From positions 73,706-137,705 of the forward strand of contig JAWLBY010000012.1 in NCBI GenBank assembly GCA_041687455.1: a stretch of 64,000 nucleotides of DNA. Direction: 5' to 3'. Below the pieces are notes generated by a model that saw nothing but the letters and a program-made list of their open reading frames with translations, did not search any database and was not told where the DNA came from. This DNA is from JAWLBY01 sp041687455 (GTDB taxonomy: Bacteria; Pseudomonadota; Gammaproteobacteria; Xanthomonadales; Xanthomonadaceae). The position numbers and the translations under genes are program-made. Within the stretch, counting starts at the first letter, position 1. Every line of letters begins with the position of its first letter. Shown piece after piece: positions 8,826 through 17,289 of this stretch.

Positions 8826-8958
8826 GCCCCTCTCCCCGCGGGAGAGGGGTTGGGGTGAGGGAGCGGTCGAAGCCGGGTGCACCGGCCTCGCATTGTCGCC
8901 AATCACGACGCCAGACCTGGATCCTCGGTCCCTGCCCCTCTCCCGGCGGGAACGGGGA
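8826..8958. repeat. CCCCTCTCCC palindromic repeats after trxB
   Basis: A full copy at 8826-8861 (CCCCTCTCCCCGCGGGAGAGGGG then TTGGGGTGAGGG) and a degenerate one at 8933-8958 occupy most of the 187-bp trxB-COG3146 gap. The first hairpin is well placed to stabilise or end the trxB transcript, although it has no T-tract. Confidence 0.8.
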
Positions 8959-8984
8959 GAACGGCAAGGACAGCAGGCGTACCG

Positions 8985-10127
8985 ATGACGACCGCCCGCT
9001 TCGTCGACTCACTGGAGGCCATCGAGCCGGCCCGCTGGGACGCGCTGCGCCCGACCGACGACCCGTTCGTTTCGCACGCCTTCCTGCACGGCCTCGAACG
9101 ACATGGCTGCCTGCAGCCGCGTTACGGCTGGCGACCGCACCACCTGCTGATCGAGCGCTCCGGCCGGCTGGTCGCAGCGGCACCGTGCTACCTGAAGAGC
9201 AATTCGCACGGCGAGTTCGTGTTCGACCACGCCTGGGCCGAGGCCTACTGGAAGCACGGACTCGAGTACTACCCGAAGCTGCTGGTCGCGGTGCCGTACT
9301 CGCCGGTGCCCGGCCCGCGAATGCTGTGCGGCGACGATCAGGATGGCGAACTGCGGCGCGAATGCTTCGCCGCGCTGCAGCGGGAGACCGACGCACTCGG
9401 CCTGTCGTCGGCGCACGTCAACTTCGACCAGGTCGCCGGCGAACCGACGCACGACTGGCTGCCGCGCTTCGACTGGCAGTTCCACTGGCACAACCGCGGC
9501 TGGACCGACTTCGACGCATTCCTGACCGACCTGAGCGCGAAGAAGCGCAAGAACATTCGCCAGGAACGCGCCCGGATCGCCGCCGACGGCATCCGGCTTC
9601 GCTGGCTGCATGGCGACGAAGTCGGCGAGCTCGAGCTGCAAGCGATGCACGACTTCTACCTCGCGACCTTCCACGACAAGGGCAACCTGCCGGTCCTGAC
9701 GCTCGATTTCCTGCGCCATCTGGCGCGCACCATGGCGCGCGGCTTCGTGCTGATCCTCGCCGAACGCGGCGGCCGGGCGATCGCCGGCGCGCTGTGCCTG
9801 CGCTCGTCCGACACCCTTTACGGACGCTACTGGGGCTGCCGCGAGCCGTGGCCCGGACTGCATTTCGAGGTCTGCTACTACCAGGGCATCGAGTACTGCC
9901 TCCGGCACGGCATGGCGGCGTTCCAGCCCGGCGCGCAGGGCGAACACAAGCTGTCCCGCGGCTTCCTGCCGGTACCGACGCACTCGCTGCACTACGTCGC
10001 CGACCCGCGGTTCCGCGACGCGATCGCCGTCGCGCTGCAGCGCGAAGCCGACTGGCTGACTTCGTACCATCAGCAACTGATGCGACACTCGCCCTACCGT
10101 GAGCCCCCTGCCCGTCCCGCTGCTTGA
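8985..10127 (+). CDS. COG3146/DUF482 GNAT-superfamily protein
   Basis: A 380-residue cytosolic protein of the COG3146 family, annotated elsewhere as peptidogalycan biosynthesis-like or FemAB/GNAT-like. Typical stretches are DPFVSHAFLHGLERHGC, FVFDHAWAEAYWKHGLEYYPKL, LSAKKRKNIRQERARI, GRYWGCREPWPGLHFE and a C-terminal GEHKLSRGFLPVPTHSLHY. The exact reaction is unknown; an aminoacyl- or acyltransfer role is only inferred from fold relatives. The start at 8985 (MTTARFVDSLEAI) matches homologues; an upstream ATG at 8877 would add a low-complexity tail that crosses a palindromic repeat. Its 3' end overlaps aat by 29 nt. Confidence 0.88.
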   Translation: MTTARFVDSLEAIEPARWDALRPTDDPFVSHAFLHGLERHGCLQPRYGWRPHHLLIERSGRLVAAAPCYLKSNSHGEFVFDHAWAEAYWKHGLEYYPKLLVAVPYSPVPGPRMLCGDDQDGELRRECFAALQRETDALGLSSAHVNFDQVAGEPTHDWLPRFDWQFHWHNRGWTDFDAFLTDLSAKKRKNIRQERARIAADGIRLRWLHGDEVGELELQAMHDFYLATFHDKGNLPVLTLDFLRHLARTMARGFVLILAERGGRAIAGALCLRSSDTLYGRYWGCREPWPGLHFEVCYYQGIEYCLRHGMAAFQPGAQGEHKLSRGFLPVPTHSLHYVADPRFRDAIAVALQREADWLTSYHQQLMRHSPYREPPARPAA

Positions 10128-10833
10128 TCCCGATCCGGCCGCTCCGTTTCCGGATCCGTGCCGGGCACTGCGCGAGCCCGACGGCCTGCTCGCGGTGGGC
10201 GGCGACCTGTCGCCGGTCCGGTTGCTCAATGCGTACCGCCGCGGCATCTTCCCGTGGTTCGGCGCGGACCAGCCGATCCTGTGGTGGTCGCCGGATCCGC
10301 GCATGGTCGTGCGTCCGGCCGCCTTGCACCTGTCGCGACGGTTCCGCCGCCAGCAACGCGACTGTCGCTGGACCGTGCGCGCAGACAGCGCCTTCGAGGC
10401 GGTGATCAAGCACTGCGCTCGGCTGCCGCGGCGCGGCCAGTCCGGCACCTGGATCACTGTCGCGATGCAGCGAGCGTACTGCGCGCTGCATCGGCTCGGA
10501 CACGCGCACTCGGTGGAAATCCACGACGGCGAGTCCCTGGTCGGCGGCATCTACGGCATCGCGATCGGCCGGATGTTCTTCGGCGAAAGCATGTTCTCGC
10601 TACGGCCCGGCGGCTCGAAGATCGCGATCGCGGCGCTGGCCCGGCAACTGGCCCGCTGGGATTTCGAGCTGCTCGACGGCCAGGTCGAATCGGCGCACCT
10701 GGCGACGCTGGGCTTCTCGACGATCCCGCGATCCCGATTCATCGAGCTGTGCGATTCGGCCTGCGTGAACGATGCCGCAGTCGACTGGAGGGCCGCGTTC
10801 GACGGAGTCACGGCCGCCGACGTGGTCGCCTGA
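10099..10833 (+). CDS. aat: Leucyl/phenylalanyl-tRNA--protein transferase
   Basis: A 244-residue N-end rule enzyme that adds Leu or Phe to proteins starting with Arg or Lys, marking them for ClpS/ClpAP. Family motifs are DGLLAVGGDLSPVRLLNAYRRGIFPWF, WWSPDPRMV, GTWITVAMQRAY, HSVEIHDGE and MFFGESMFS. The start is a GTG inside the end of the preceding gene, implying coupled translation. infA follows, an association kept in many gammaproteobacteria, although E. coli also has clpA/clpS close by and those are not seen here. Confidence 0.95.
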   Translation: MSPLPVPLLDPDPAAPFPDPCRALREPDGLLAVGGDLSPVRLLNAYRRGIFPWFGADQPILWWSPDPRMVVRPAALHLSRRFRRQQRDCRWTVRADSAFEAVIKHCARLPRRGQSGTWITVAMQRAYCALHRLGHAHSVEIHDGESLVGGIYGIAIGRMFFGESMFSLRPGGSKIAIAALARQLARWDFELLDGQVESAHLATLGFSTIPRSRFIELCDSACVNDAAVDWRAAFDGVTAADVVA

Positions 10834-11045
10834 TGCCGGGGTCATCCCCACTCGCTCCACCGGAAGCGAGCCCATCCCTGCGAGGCGACGAGGCCGGCCC
10901 TCCGGCTCGCGCTGAACCCGGGAATCGGCCGCTTCCTTCTCTCGCGGGCCGCAACGTGGCACAATCCGCCGCTTTCCGCGGGTGACCGCGGTTTGTCTGC
11001 CCCCCCCCTTCCGCAACGGCCAGTCACGGCCAGCAACGGCACAGA

Positions 11046-11264
11046 ATGTCAAAAGACGACTCGATCGAAATGGAAGGCGTGGTCCTCGAGACCCTGCCGA
11101 ACACGATGTTCCGGGTGAAGCTCGAAAACGGACACGTCGTGACCGCCCACATCTCCGGCCGCATGCGCAAGCACTACATCCGCATCCTGACCGGTGACCG
11201 CGTCAAGGTCGAAATGACCCCGTACGACCTGACCAAGGGTCGCATCACCTACCGCATGAAGTAA
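11046..11264 (+). CDS. infA: Translation initiation factor IF-1
   Basis: A 72-residue S1-fold protein that binds the A site of the 30S subunit during initiation. The sequence is canonical throughout (MSKDDSIEMEGVVLETLPN, FRVKLENGH, HISGRMRKHYIRILTGDRV, YDLTKGRITYR). Upstream, 10834-11045 holds a run of nine C residues at about 11000. A CACAAT at 10960-10965 could be a -10 element for this gene, but its -35 is unclear. A short GC-rich inverted repeat (GGCCC-GCTGC-GGGCC, 11274-11288) follows the stop without a T-tract. Confidence 0.97.
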   Translation: MSKDDSIEMEGVVLETLPNTMFRVKLENGHVVTAHISGRMRKHYIRILTGDRVKVEMTPYDLTKGRITYRMK

Positions 11265-11289
11265 TCGGCGCGCGGCCCGCTGCGGGCCC

Positions 11290-11690
11290 GACGAGCCGAT
11301 CTGCCGTTCGCCCTGCGGCGCGGCGATCCCCGTTGCCGCGATTGTCGGCCCGGCGCTGCAACGCACAGCGGCCCCACAGTTCGATCCGCCGCATGCCCCG
11401 GGCCAGTAGCCCGTGCTGCCGAGGCCACAGCTCGGCATCGGCACCGGCCCCGACCCGGGCCCGCGTCAGCAGCGGAAATTCGATCTCGTAGCAGATATCG
11501 ATCGCCAGCCCCCCGAGCGAGGTGTCGAACACCTTGAGCTCGTGGCTCGTGTCATCCGCGCTCCGGCTGCCCCGGTCGATTTCGTGCACGACGTCGTCGG
11601 CAAGCATCGACAGCAAGCGTGGCATGTCCTGCGCGTCGAAGGCTTCGTGGCAGCGACTCGATGACCTGGCCGGCGTCGACGGGCGATGTC
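11290..11690 (-). pseudogene. Decayed remnant: SnoaL/NTF2-like fragment joined to carbon-nitrogen hydrolase fragment
   Basis: Reading the minus strand, VIESL in one frame is followed after a shift by HEAFDAQDMPRLLSMLADDVV and HEID, which looks like the start of a SnoaL/NTF2-like protein. The frame then runs abruptly into FDTSLGGLAIDICYEIEFPLL, a nitrilase-family segment containing the conserved catalytic-Cys region (here ICYEIEFP). The hydrolase resumes in another frame as PSCGLGSTGYW. No intact start, lysine/glutamate triad or correct length is present. I infer a two-gene locus fused by deletion and broken by frameshifts. The rest of 11265-11846 shows no intact gene. Confidence 0.5.
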
Positions 11691-11846
11691 CGAAGCAGTC
11701 GCGGGGAGGCGCAACGATAGCCGTCCGCACCGTTCACGGACCACAGCGCTCGGCTCGGCGAGTCAGCGGCCGCCGGCGATACGCGACCGTCTCCAAACGA
11801 GCTAGTCTGCGCCGCCGAACGAATCCCCGCGCACGGAACGCCGACG

Positions 11847-12380
11847 ATGCCGAAACCGACCATGCCCGACCTGCCCGCCCGCCGCGCCCTGCGGCCACAT
11901 CGCATGCGCGCCGGACTGTGGGGGCTGCTGCTGGCCTGCGTCACCGGAGCACCGGCCCAGGCAGCCGATCCGACCGCACCGATCGACCTCGCCGAACTGC
12001 AGCGTCAGGTCGAAGCAGCCGAACGCAGCTTTGCGCAGAGCATGGCCGATCGCGACCTCGACGCGTTCTCGGCACATGTCGCCGACGATGCGGTGTTCTT
12101 CGGCCGCGACTCGGTGCATCGCGGTCGCGAGGCCGTGGTCGCCGCATGGACGAGGTTCTTCGAATCGCCGCAGGCGCCGTTTTCGTGGTACCCCGATCAG
12201 GTCGAGGTGCTCGCGAGCGGTCAGCTCGCCCACAGCAGCGGACCGGTACTGGACCCGTCCGGCAATCCGGCCGGCCGCTTCAATTCGGTCTGGCGCCGCG
12301 AAGCCGACGGCCGTTGGCGGGTCGTGTTCGATCGCGGCGAGCCGCCGTGTCGGTGTGCGCCGGCCGCCAAAAAGAGCTGA
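11847..12380 (+). CDS. Secreted SnoaL-like (DUF4440) domain protein
   Basis: A 177-residue protein with an arginine-rich N-terminus and a hydrophobic segment (GLWGLLLACVTGAPAQA), probably a signal peptide if translation starts at 11847 or at the internal ATG at 11904. The mature part is an NTF2/SnoaL-like fold: AERSFAQSMADRDLDAFSAHVADDAVFF, REAVVAAWTRFFES, and NSVWRREADGRWRVVFDRGEPPC. Such proteins are often small-molecule binding or isomerase-like, but no substrate can be read from the sequence. It is unrelated in position to the decayed SnoaL-like fragment next door, but the adjacency of two such folds is noted. Confidence 0.75.
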   Translation: MPKPTMPDLPARRALRPHRMRAGLWGLLLACVTGAPAQAADPTAPIDLAELQRQVEAAERSFAQSMADRDLDAFSAHVADDAVFFGRDSVHRGREAVVAAWTRFFESPQAPFSWYPDQVEVLASGQLAHSSGPVLDPSGNPAGRFNSVWRREADGRWRVVFDRGEPPCRCAPAAKKS

Positions 12381-12398
12381 CGGGTCGAAAACTGCCGA

Positions 12399-12920
12399 TT
12401 ACAGCGAGCGCCCGAACAGCCGCAGCTCGGGCGCGTCCGGGGTCAGCGCGCACATCCGTTCGAAGGCGAATCCGAGCCGTTCCAGCACGGTCATCGAGCC
12501 GATGTTGTCCGGCGTCGTGATGCCGACGATGCGACGGATGCCGAAGTCGTGCCGGGCATGGTCGAGCATCGCGCGACCGGCCTCGACCGCGTAGCCGCTG
12601 CGGCGGAATTCCGGTGCGTAGGCGAAGCCGAGATCGATGTCCGGCAACGTATCGCGCTTGAGCAACCCACAGATGCCGATCGACGCACCGTCCTCGAGCC
12701 GCTCGACGAGGTACATGCCGAAGCCGTGCCGCGCGTAGCTTGCGAGCGGTACGGCTTCGATGTGCGCATGGGCATCGTCGAGCGTACGGACGTTCTTGTC
12801 GCCGATGAAGCGCAGGAAGGCAGGTTCGTTGTACAGCCGGATCAGGAATGCCGCGTCATCATGATCGATCCGGCGAACCGCCAACCGTTCGGTGCTGCAT
12901 ACCTGCGCCTGTGCTTCCAA
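12399..12920 (-). CDS. GNAT family N-acetyltransferase (RimJ/RimL type)
   Basis: A 173-residue acetyltransferase. It has TERLAVRRIDHDDAAFLIRLYNEPAFLRFIGD at the start, a beta4-loop stretch (SIGICGLLKRDTLPDIDLGFAYAPEFRRSGYAVEAG) that forms the acetyl-CoA site, and TTPDNIGSMTVLERLGF near the end. The start appears to be TTG at 12920, 1 nt after the potI stop and 8 nt after GGGGAG; no in-frame ATG exists nearby. Being the last gene of the pot operon, it may acetylate an amine, but substrate specificity is not visible. Confidence 0.85.
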   Translation of the reverse strand: MEAQAQVCSTERLAVRRIDHDDAAFLIRLYNEPAFLRFIGDKNVRTLDDAHAHIEAVPLASYARHGFGMYLVERLEDGASIGICGLLKRDTLPDIDLGFAYAPEFRRSGYAVEAGRAMLDHARHDFGIRRIVGITTPDNIGSMTVLERLGFAFERMCALTPDAPELRLFGRSL

Positions 12921-12921
12921 T

Positions 12922-13770
12922 TCACTGCTCCCCGCGTTGTGCCTGCTGGATCTCGCGCTGCCGTCGGCGTTCGTCGCGCGCCATCAACCACCACGCCACC
13001 AGCGCTGCAATGCTGACGGCGAGGATCATCAGCGTCGCCAGCGCGTTGATCTTCGGGCTGACGCCGAGCCGGACCGACGAGAATACCTTCATCGGCAGTG
13101 TCGTCGATGCCGGGCCGGCGACGAAACTCGCTATCACGAGGTCATCGAGCGACAGCGTGAACGCGAGCAGCCAGCCCGACACCAGCGCCGGCGCGATGAT
13201 CGGCAGCGTGATCACGAAGAACACCTTGACCCGGTTCGCGCCGAGATCCATCGCGGCTTCCTCGAGCGACCGATCCAGCTCGGTCAGCCGCGACGACACC
13301 ACCACCGCGACGAACGCGACCGAGAACGTCACGTGCGCTATCCAGATGTTGGTCATGCCGCGCGTACCGCCGAGTCCGAGCCAGTCGGACAGGCTGACGA
13401 ACAGCAGCAGGATCGACAGGCCGGTGATCACTTCCGGCATCACCAGCGGCGCCGTGATCATTGCGCCGAACAGCGTCTTGCCCGGGAACCGGCGCAGTCG
13501 CGTCATCACCATCGCCGCCATCGTGCCCAGCACGACCGAGGCCCACGCGGTGTAGAACGCAACCCGCAGGCTGACCCAGGCGGCGTCCATCATCTGCCGG
13601 TCGCGGAACAGCTCGCCGTACCACTTGGTCGAGAACCCGGCCCAGACCGTCACCAGCCGCGACTCGTTGAACGAGTAGACGATCAGGCTCGCCATCGGCA
13701 GGTACAGGAACAGCAGGCCGAGCGCGAGCAGCAGTTTGGTCAGCGGCGACAGACCGCGGCCCGGGGTCAT
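12922..13770 (-). CDS. potI: Putrescine ABC transporter permease PotI
   Basis: A 282-residue inner-membrane subunit with six predicted helices. The cytoplasmic EAA loop that docks on the ATPase is LEEAAMDLGANRVKVFFVIT, near residue 175. LPMKVFSSVRLGVSPKINAL near residue 235 is typical of PotC/PotI. It pairs with PotH to form the channel for putrescine uptake. It follows potH after a 67-bp gap that contains a GGCCG..CGGCC hairpin. The family is certain; the split between PotC and PotI rests on the operon containing a PotF-like binding protein. Confidence 0.93.
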   Translation of the reverse strand: MTPGRGLSPLTKLLLALGLLFLYLPMASLIVYSFNESRLVTVWAGFSTKWYGELFRDRQMMDAAWVSLRVAFYTAWASVVLGTMAAMVMTRLRRFPGKTLFGAMITAPLVMPEVITGLSILLLFVSLSDWLGLGGTRGMTNIWIAHVTFSVAFVAVVVSSRLTELDRSLEEAAMDLGANRVKVFFVITLPIIAPALVSGWLLAFTLSLDDLVIASFVAGPASTTLPMKVFSSVRLGVSPKINALATLMILAVSIAALVAWWLMARDERRRQREIQQAQRGEQ

Positions 13771-13837
13771 GCCGCCAGCCCTCCGGCCGCACCGCCGGCC
13801 TTGTCGTGGATCGCGAGGCGATGACTGCGAAGCGGCA

Positions 13838-14743
13838 TCACACCAGCCGCGCCTCCAGCTCGCGCGACTGGTAGCGGTGGAAGATCACGATCGGTATCAG
13901 CAGCAACAGCAGCATCACGATCGCCACTGCCGATGCCACCGGCCAGTCGCGGTTGTTGAAGAATTCCTGCCACAGCACGCGGCCGATCATCAGCGTGTCG
14001 GACCCACCGAGCATCTCAGGAATCACGAACTCGCCGACCACCGGAATCATCACCAGCATCGAACCGGCGATGATGCCGGCCTTGGACAGCGGCACGGTGA
14101 CGCGCCAGAACACCGTCCATGGCCGCGCACCGAGATCGTAGGCCGCTTCGTGCAGCCGATCGTCGAGCTTGACCAGGTTCGCATACAGCGGCAGCACCAT
14201 GAACGGCAGGTAGGTGTAGACGATGCCGATGTAGACCGCGAGCGGCGTGTGCAGGATCGCCATCGGCTGGTCTATCACGCCGAGACCGATCAGCGCGTTG
14301 TTGAGCAGTCCGTTGTTCTTCAGGATGCCGATCCAGGCGTACACGCGGATCAGGAACGAGGTCCACGACGGCAGCACCACCAGCATGATCGCGATGTTGC
14401 GGGTCGACGGCTTCATCCGCGCGATCGCATAGGCGATCGGATAGCCGACCAGCAGGCACAGCAGGGTCGAGATCGCGGCGATCTTCAGCGAGCTCAGATA
14501 GGCACTGACGTACAGGCTGTCGCGGATCAGGAAGGCGTAGTTCGACAGCGTCAAGCTGATGCTCGGACCGCCTTCCGACCAGTCGATCAGGCTCGTGTAC
14601 GGGGGCGCCGCGATCGCCGCCTTGGCGAACGAGATCTTCAGCACGATCGCGAACGGCACTGCGAAGAACAGCAGCATCCACAGGTACGGCAGCGCGATCA
14701 GCGCCCAGCGTGCGGGCGGCAGGAAACGCCGCGGTGCGTTCAC
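13838..14743 (-). CDS. potH: Putrescine ABC transporter permease PotH
   Basis: A 301-residue permease with six helices and an EAA loop HEAAYDLGARPWTVFWRVTV near residue 200. The long periplasmic segment between the first helices (KISFAKAAIAAPPYTSLIDW) is typical of PotB/PotH. The start is a GTG that overlaps the potG stop by 4 nt (GTGA), implying coupled translation. It forms a heterodimeric pore with PotI. Confidence 0.94.
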   Translation of the reverse strand: MNAPRRFLPPARWALIALPYLWMLLFFAVPFAIVLKISFAKAAIAAPPYTSLIDWSEGGPSISLTLSNYAFLIRDSLYVSAYLSSLKIAAISTLLCLLVGYPIAYAIARMKPSTRNIAIMLVVLPSWTSFLIRVYAWIGILKNNGLLNNALIGLGVIDQPMAILHTPLAVYIGIVYTYLPFMVLPLYANLVKLDDRLHEAAYDLGARPWTVFWRVTVPLSKAGIIAGSMLVMIPVVGEFVIPEMLGGSDTLMIGRVLWQEFFNNRDWPVASAVAIVMLLLLLIPIVIFHRYQSRELEARLV

Positions 14744-15936
14744 GACGACAGCACCACGCCGGCCAACTCGTCCCAGCAGACCCAGACCGGATCGTTCCAG
14801 CTCAGCGCCTCGGACGCCCAGCGCCGTGCGTTGATCGCATTGACCAGCAGCAGCGCGCCGCTGTCGAGCCGGACGTGGTAGACGGAATGGCTGCCAAGAT
14901 AGGCGATGTCCTCGATCACGCCGTGGGCCTTGTTGTGCGGCTGGTCGGGCGGCTCGGCCTGGATCCGGATCTTCTCCGGCCGCAACGCGAGCGCGACCGG
15001 CATGCCAGCGAAGCCGCTCACGCCGTGACCGACGTAGATCGGCACCGGCGTCATCGCCGACGCGATCGTGATGTGGTCCTTCTCGTCCTCGTCGATCCGG
15101 CCCTCGAGCAGGTTGACGGAACCGATGAACTGGGCCGTGAAGCGCGAGTTCGGCTGCTCGTAGATCTCGTCCGGCGTGCCGATCTGACAGATGCTGCCGG
15201 CGTCCATGATCGCGATCCGGTGCGCCATCGTCATCGCCTCTTCCTGGTCGTGCGTGACCATCACGCAGGTCACGCCCAGTTTCTCGATGATGTTGGCGAG
15301 TTCGAGCTGCATCTGCGAGCGCAGCTTCTTGTCCAGCGCACCCATCGGCTCGTCGAGCAACAGCACCTTCGGACTCTTCGCCAGCGAACGTGCCAGCGCG
15401 ACCCGCTGCTGCTGGCCGCCGGACAACTGGTGCGGCTTGCGCCGCGCCAGTGCCGTCATCTGCACCAGGGTCAGCATCTCGTCGACACGGCGCGCGACCA
15501 CGGCCTTCGGCAGGCCATCCTGCTTGAGCCCGAACGCGACGTTCTGCTCCACCGTCATGTGCGGAAACAGTGCATAGGACTGGAACATCATGTTGACCGG
15601 CCGCTCGTACGGCGGCAGCCCGTCCATGTCGGCTCCATCGATCTCGATCCTGCCGGCAGTCGGTCGCTCGAAGCCGGCCAGCAGGCGCAGCAGCGTCGAC
15701 TTGCCGCAGCCGGAGGCGCCGAGCAGGGCGAAGATTTCGCCCTGCCGGATCGACAACGAGACGTCGTCGACCGCGACGAAGCCGTCGAACTCCTTTCGCA
15801 CGCCGCTCAGCCGGACGTAGCCCTCGGCGCCGAAACGGCCGTTGCCGGGCGGCGCCGATGAGCCGTTGCGGGCGCCGGCCAGCCCCTTTTCCGATGAAGC
15901 TTCGTCAGCCGGATCGGCCGCTGCCTGCTTGTCCAT
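14740..15936 (-). CDS. potG: Putrescine ABC transporter ATP-binding protein PotG
   Basis: An ABC ATPase with Walker A LLGASGCGKSTLLRLLAGF, Q-loop MMFQSYALFPHMTV, signature HQLSGGQQQRVALARSL, Walker B KVLLLDEPMGALD and the C-terminal TOBE domain expected of PotA/PotG types. A variable, charged N-terminal tail precedes the ABC core. I place the start at ATG 15936 (MDKQAAAD), although the nearest purine-rich site (AAGGGG) is 14 nt upstream. A GTG at 15981 would add 15 residues. The 54-100 bp before it, after the potF stop, contains no obvious promoter. Confidence 0.94.
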   Translation of the reverse strand: MDKQAAADPADEASSEKGLAGARNGSSAPPGNGRFGAEGYVRLSGVRKEFDGFVAVDDVSLSIRQGEIFALLGASGCGKSTLLRLLAGFERPTAGRIEIDGADMDGLPPYERPVNMMFQSYALFPHMTVEQNVAFGLKQDGLPKAVVARRVDEMLTLVQMTALARRKPHQLSGGQQQRVALARSLAKSPKVLLLDEPMGALDKKLRSQMQLELANIIEKLGVTCVMVTHDQEEAMTMAHRIAIMDAGSICQIGTPDEIYEQPNSRFTAQFIGSVNLLEGRIDEDEKDHITIASAMTPVPIYVGHGVSGFAGMPVALALRPEKIRIQAEPPDQPHNKAHGVIEDIAYLGSHSVYHVRLDSGALLLVNAINARRWASEALSWNDPVWVCWDELAGVVLSS

Positions 15937-16035
15937 GACCCGCTTCGCTGCCCCTTGTACGACCCCTGAGTCGTGCGACACGACGACCCGGCAGAACCAC
16001 TGCCGACACGACGCAGCATTGCGCCTGCCGATCGA

Positions 16036-17175
16036 TCACCGCCCGGTCTTCAACCGTGTCCACAGCCGACTATAGAGGCGATCGACCTCGGGCGGAATCA
16101 CGACGAACGTGAACAGGCGCGAACGGGTGTCCTCGTCCGGATGCACCGCCGGGTTGTTGCGGATCTCCTCGTCGACCATCGGCAACGCCGCCGCATTGCC
16201 ACTGGCGTACGAGACGTAGTTCTGGATGCCGGCCATCACGTCCGGCCGCATCAGGAAATCGATGAAGCGATGCGCATTGTCCGGATGCCGGGCGTCCTTC
16301 GGTATCGCCAGCATGTCGAACCACATCGGCGCGCCTTCCTTCGGAATCACGTAGCCGACCTCGACGCCGTTTTCGGCCTCTTCAGCCCGCGCCTGCGCCT
16401 GGAAGATGTCGCCGGACCAGCCGATCGCGACACAGACGTCGCCATTGGCGAGGTCGTTGATGAACTGCGACGAATGGAAGTAACGCACGTGCGGGCGGAT
16501 CGAGGCGAGCAGCGCCTCGCCCTTCGCGATGACTTCCTCGTCGAACGAATTCGGGTCTTCGCCGAGATAGTTCAGTGCGATCGGCACGATCTCCTGCGGC
16601 GTATCGAGCATCACCAGGCCGCAGTCGGCCAGCTTGGCGGCATTTTCGGGCTTGAACACGAGGTCCCAACTGTCGACCTCGAAGTCATCGCCGAACCGCT
16701 CGCGGATGGCAGCCGCGTTGAACCCGATGCCGGTCGTGCCCCACAGGTACGGCACCGAATAGGTGTTGCCAGGATCGATCTGGGCGATCCGCTGCATCAG
16801 GCCCGGGTCCAGGTTGCCGAGGTTGCCGAGCCGTGCCTTGTCGAGCGGGCTGAACACGCCGAGCTTGAGCTGGCGGCCGAGGAACGACAGCGACGGCACG
16901 ACGACGTCGTAGCCGGTGTTGCCCGCGATCAGTTTCGCTTCGAGCAGTTCGTTCGAGTCGAATACGTCATAGACGACCTTGATGCCGGTCTCCTGTTCGA
17001 ACTGCGCCAGCGTGTCCTCGGCGATGTAGTCGGACCAGTTGTAGACATTGAGGATCTTTTCCTCGCCGTCGGCAGCCGTCTGTCCGGCCGGTGCGTCCTG
17101 CTGCCTGTCGCAGGCGGTGGCCAGCATGGCGATGATCAGTCCCGCAAGAACCTGGGTACGGCTGTTCCGATGCAC
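16036..17175 (-). CDS. potF: Putrescine-binding lipoprotein/periplasmic protein PotF-like
   Basis: A 379-residue solute-binding protein of the PotD/PotF family. It starts with GTG, supported by GGGAGAA 7 nt upstream. The signal sequence ends in a lipobox (MLATAC, Cys22), so it is probably tethered to the membrane rather than free. Polyamine-site signatures include YNWSDYIAEDTL (equivalent to the PotF Trp/Ser/Asp motif), VFDSNELLEAKL, YLWGTTGIGFN and MWFDMLAIPKDARHPDNAH. It heads the transporter genes and follows the aminotransferase. Confidence 0.94.
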   Translation of the reverse strand: MHRNSRTQVLAGLIIAMLATACDRQQDAPAGQTAADGEEKILNVYNWSDYIAEDTLAQFEQETGIKVVYDVFDSNELLEAKLIAGNTGYDVVVPSLSFLGRQLKLGVFSPLDKARLGNLGNLDPGLMQRIAQIDPGNTYSVPYLWGTTGIGFNAAAIRERFGDDFEVDSWDLVFKPENAAKLADCGLVMLDTPQEIVPIALNYLGEDPNSFDEEVIAKGEALLASIRPHVRYFHSSQFINDLANGDVCVAIGWSGDIFQAQARAEEAENGVEVGYVIPKEGAPMWFDMLAIPKDARHPDNAHRFIDFLMRPDVMAGIQNYVSYASGNAAALPMVDEEIRNNPAVHPDEDTRSRLFTFVVIPPEVDRLYSRLWTRLKTGR

Positions 17176-17289
17176 GTCGTTTCTCCCGATGATCCTGCTT
17201 GCGAACGTTCCCGGCGGGAACGGATTCAGCCGCGAGTGTCTGCCCAGCAGCGAAACCGGCGGCGCGGCGCAGCCGGTTCGCGTAACACC

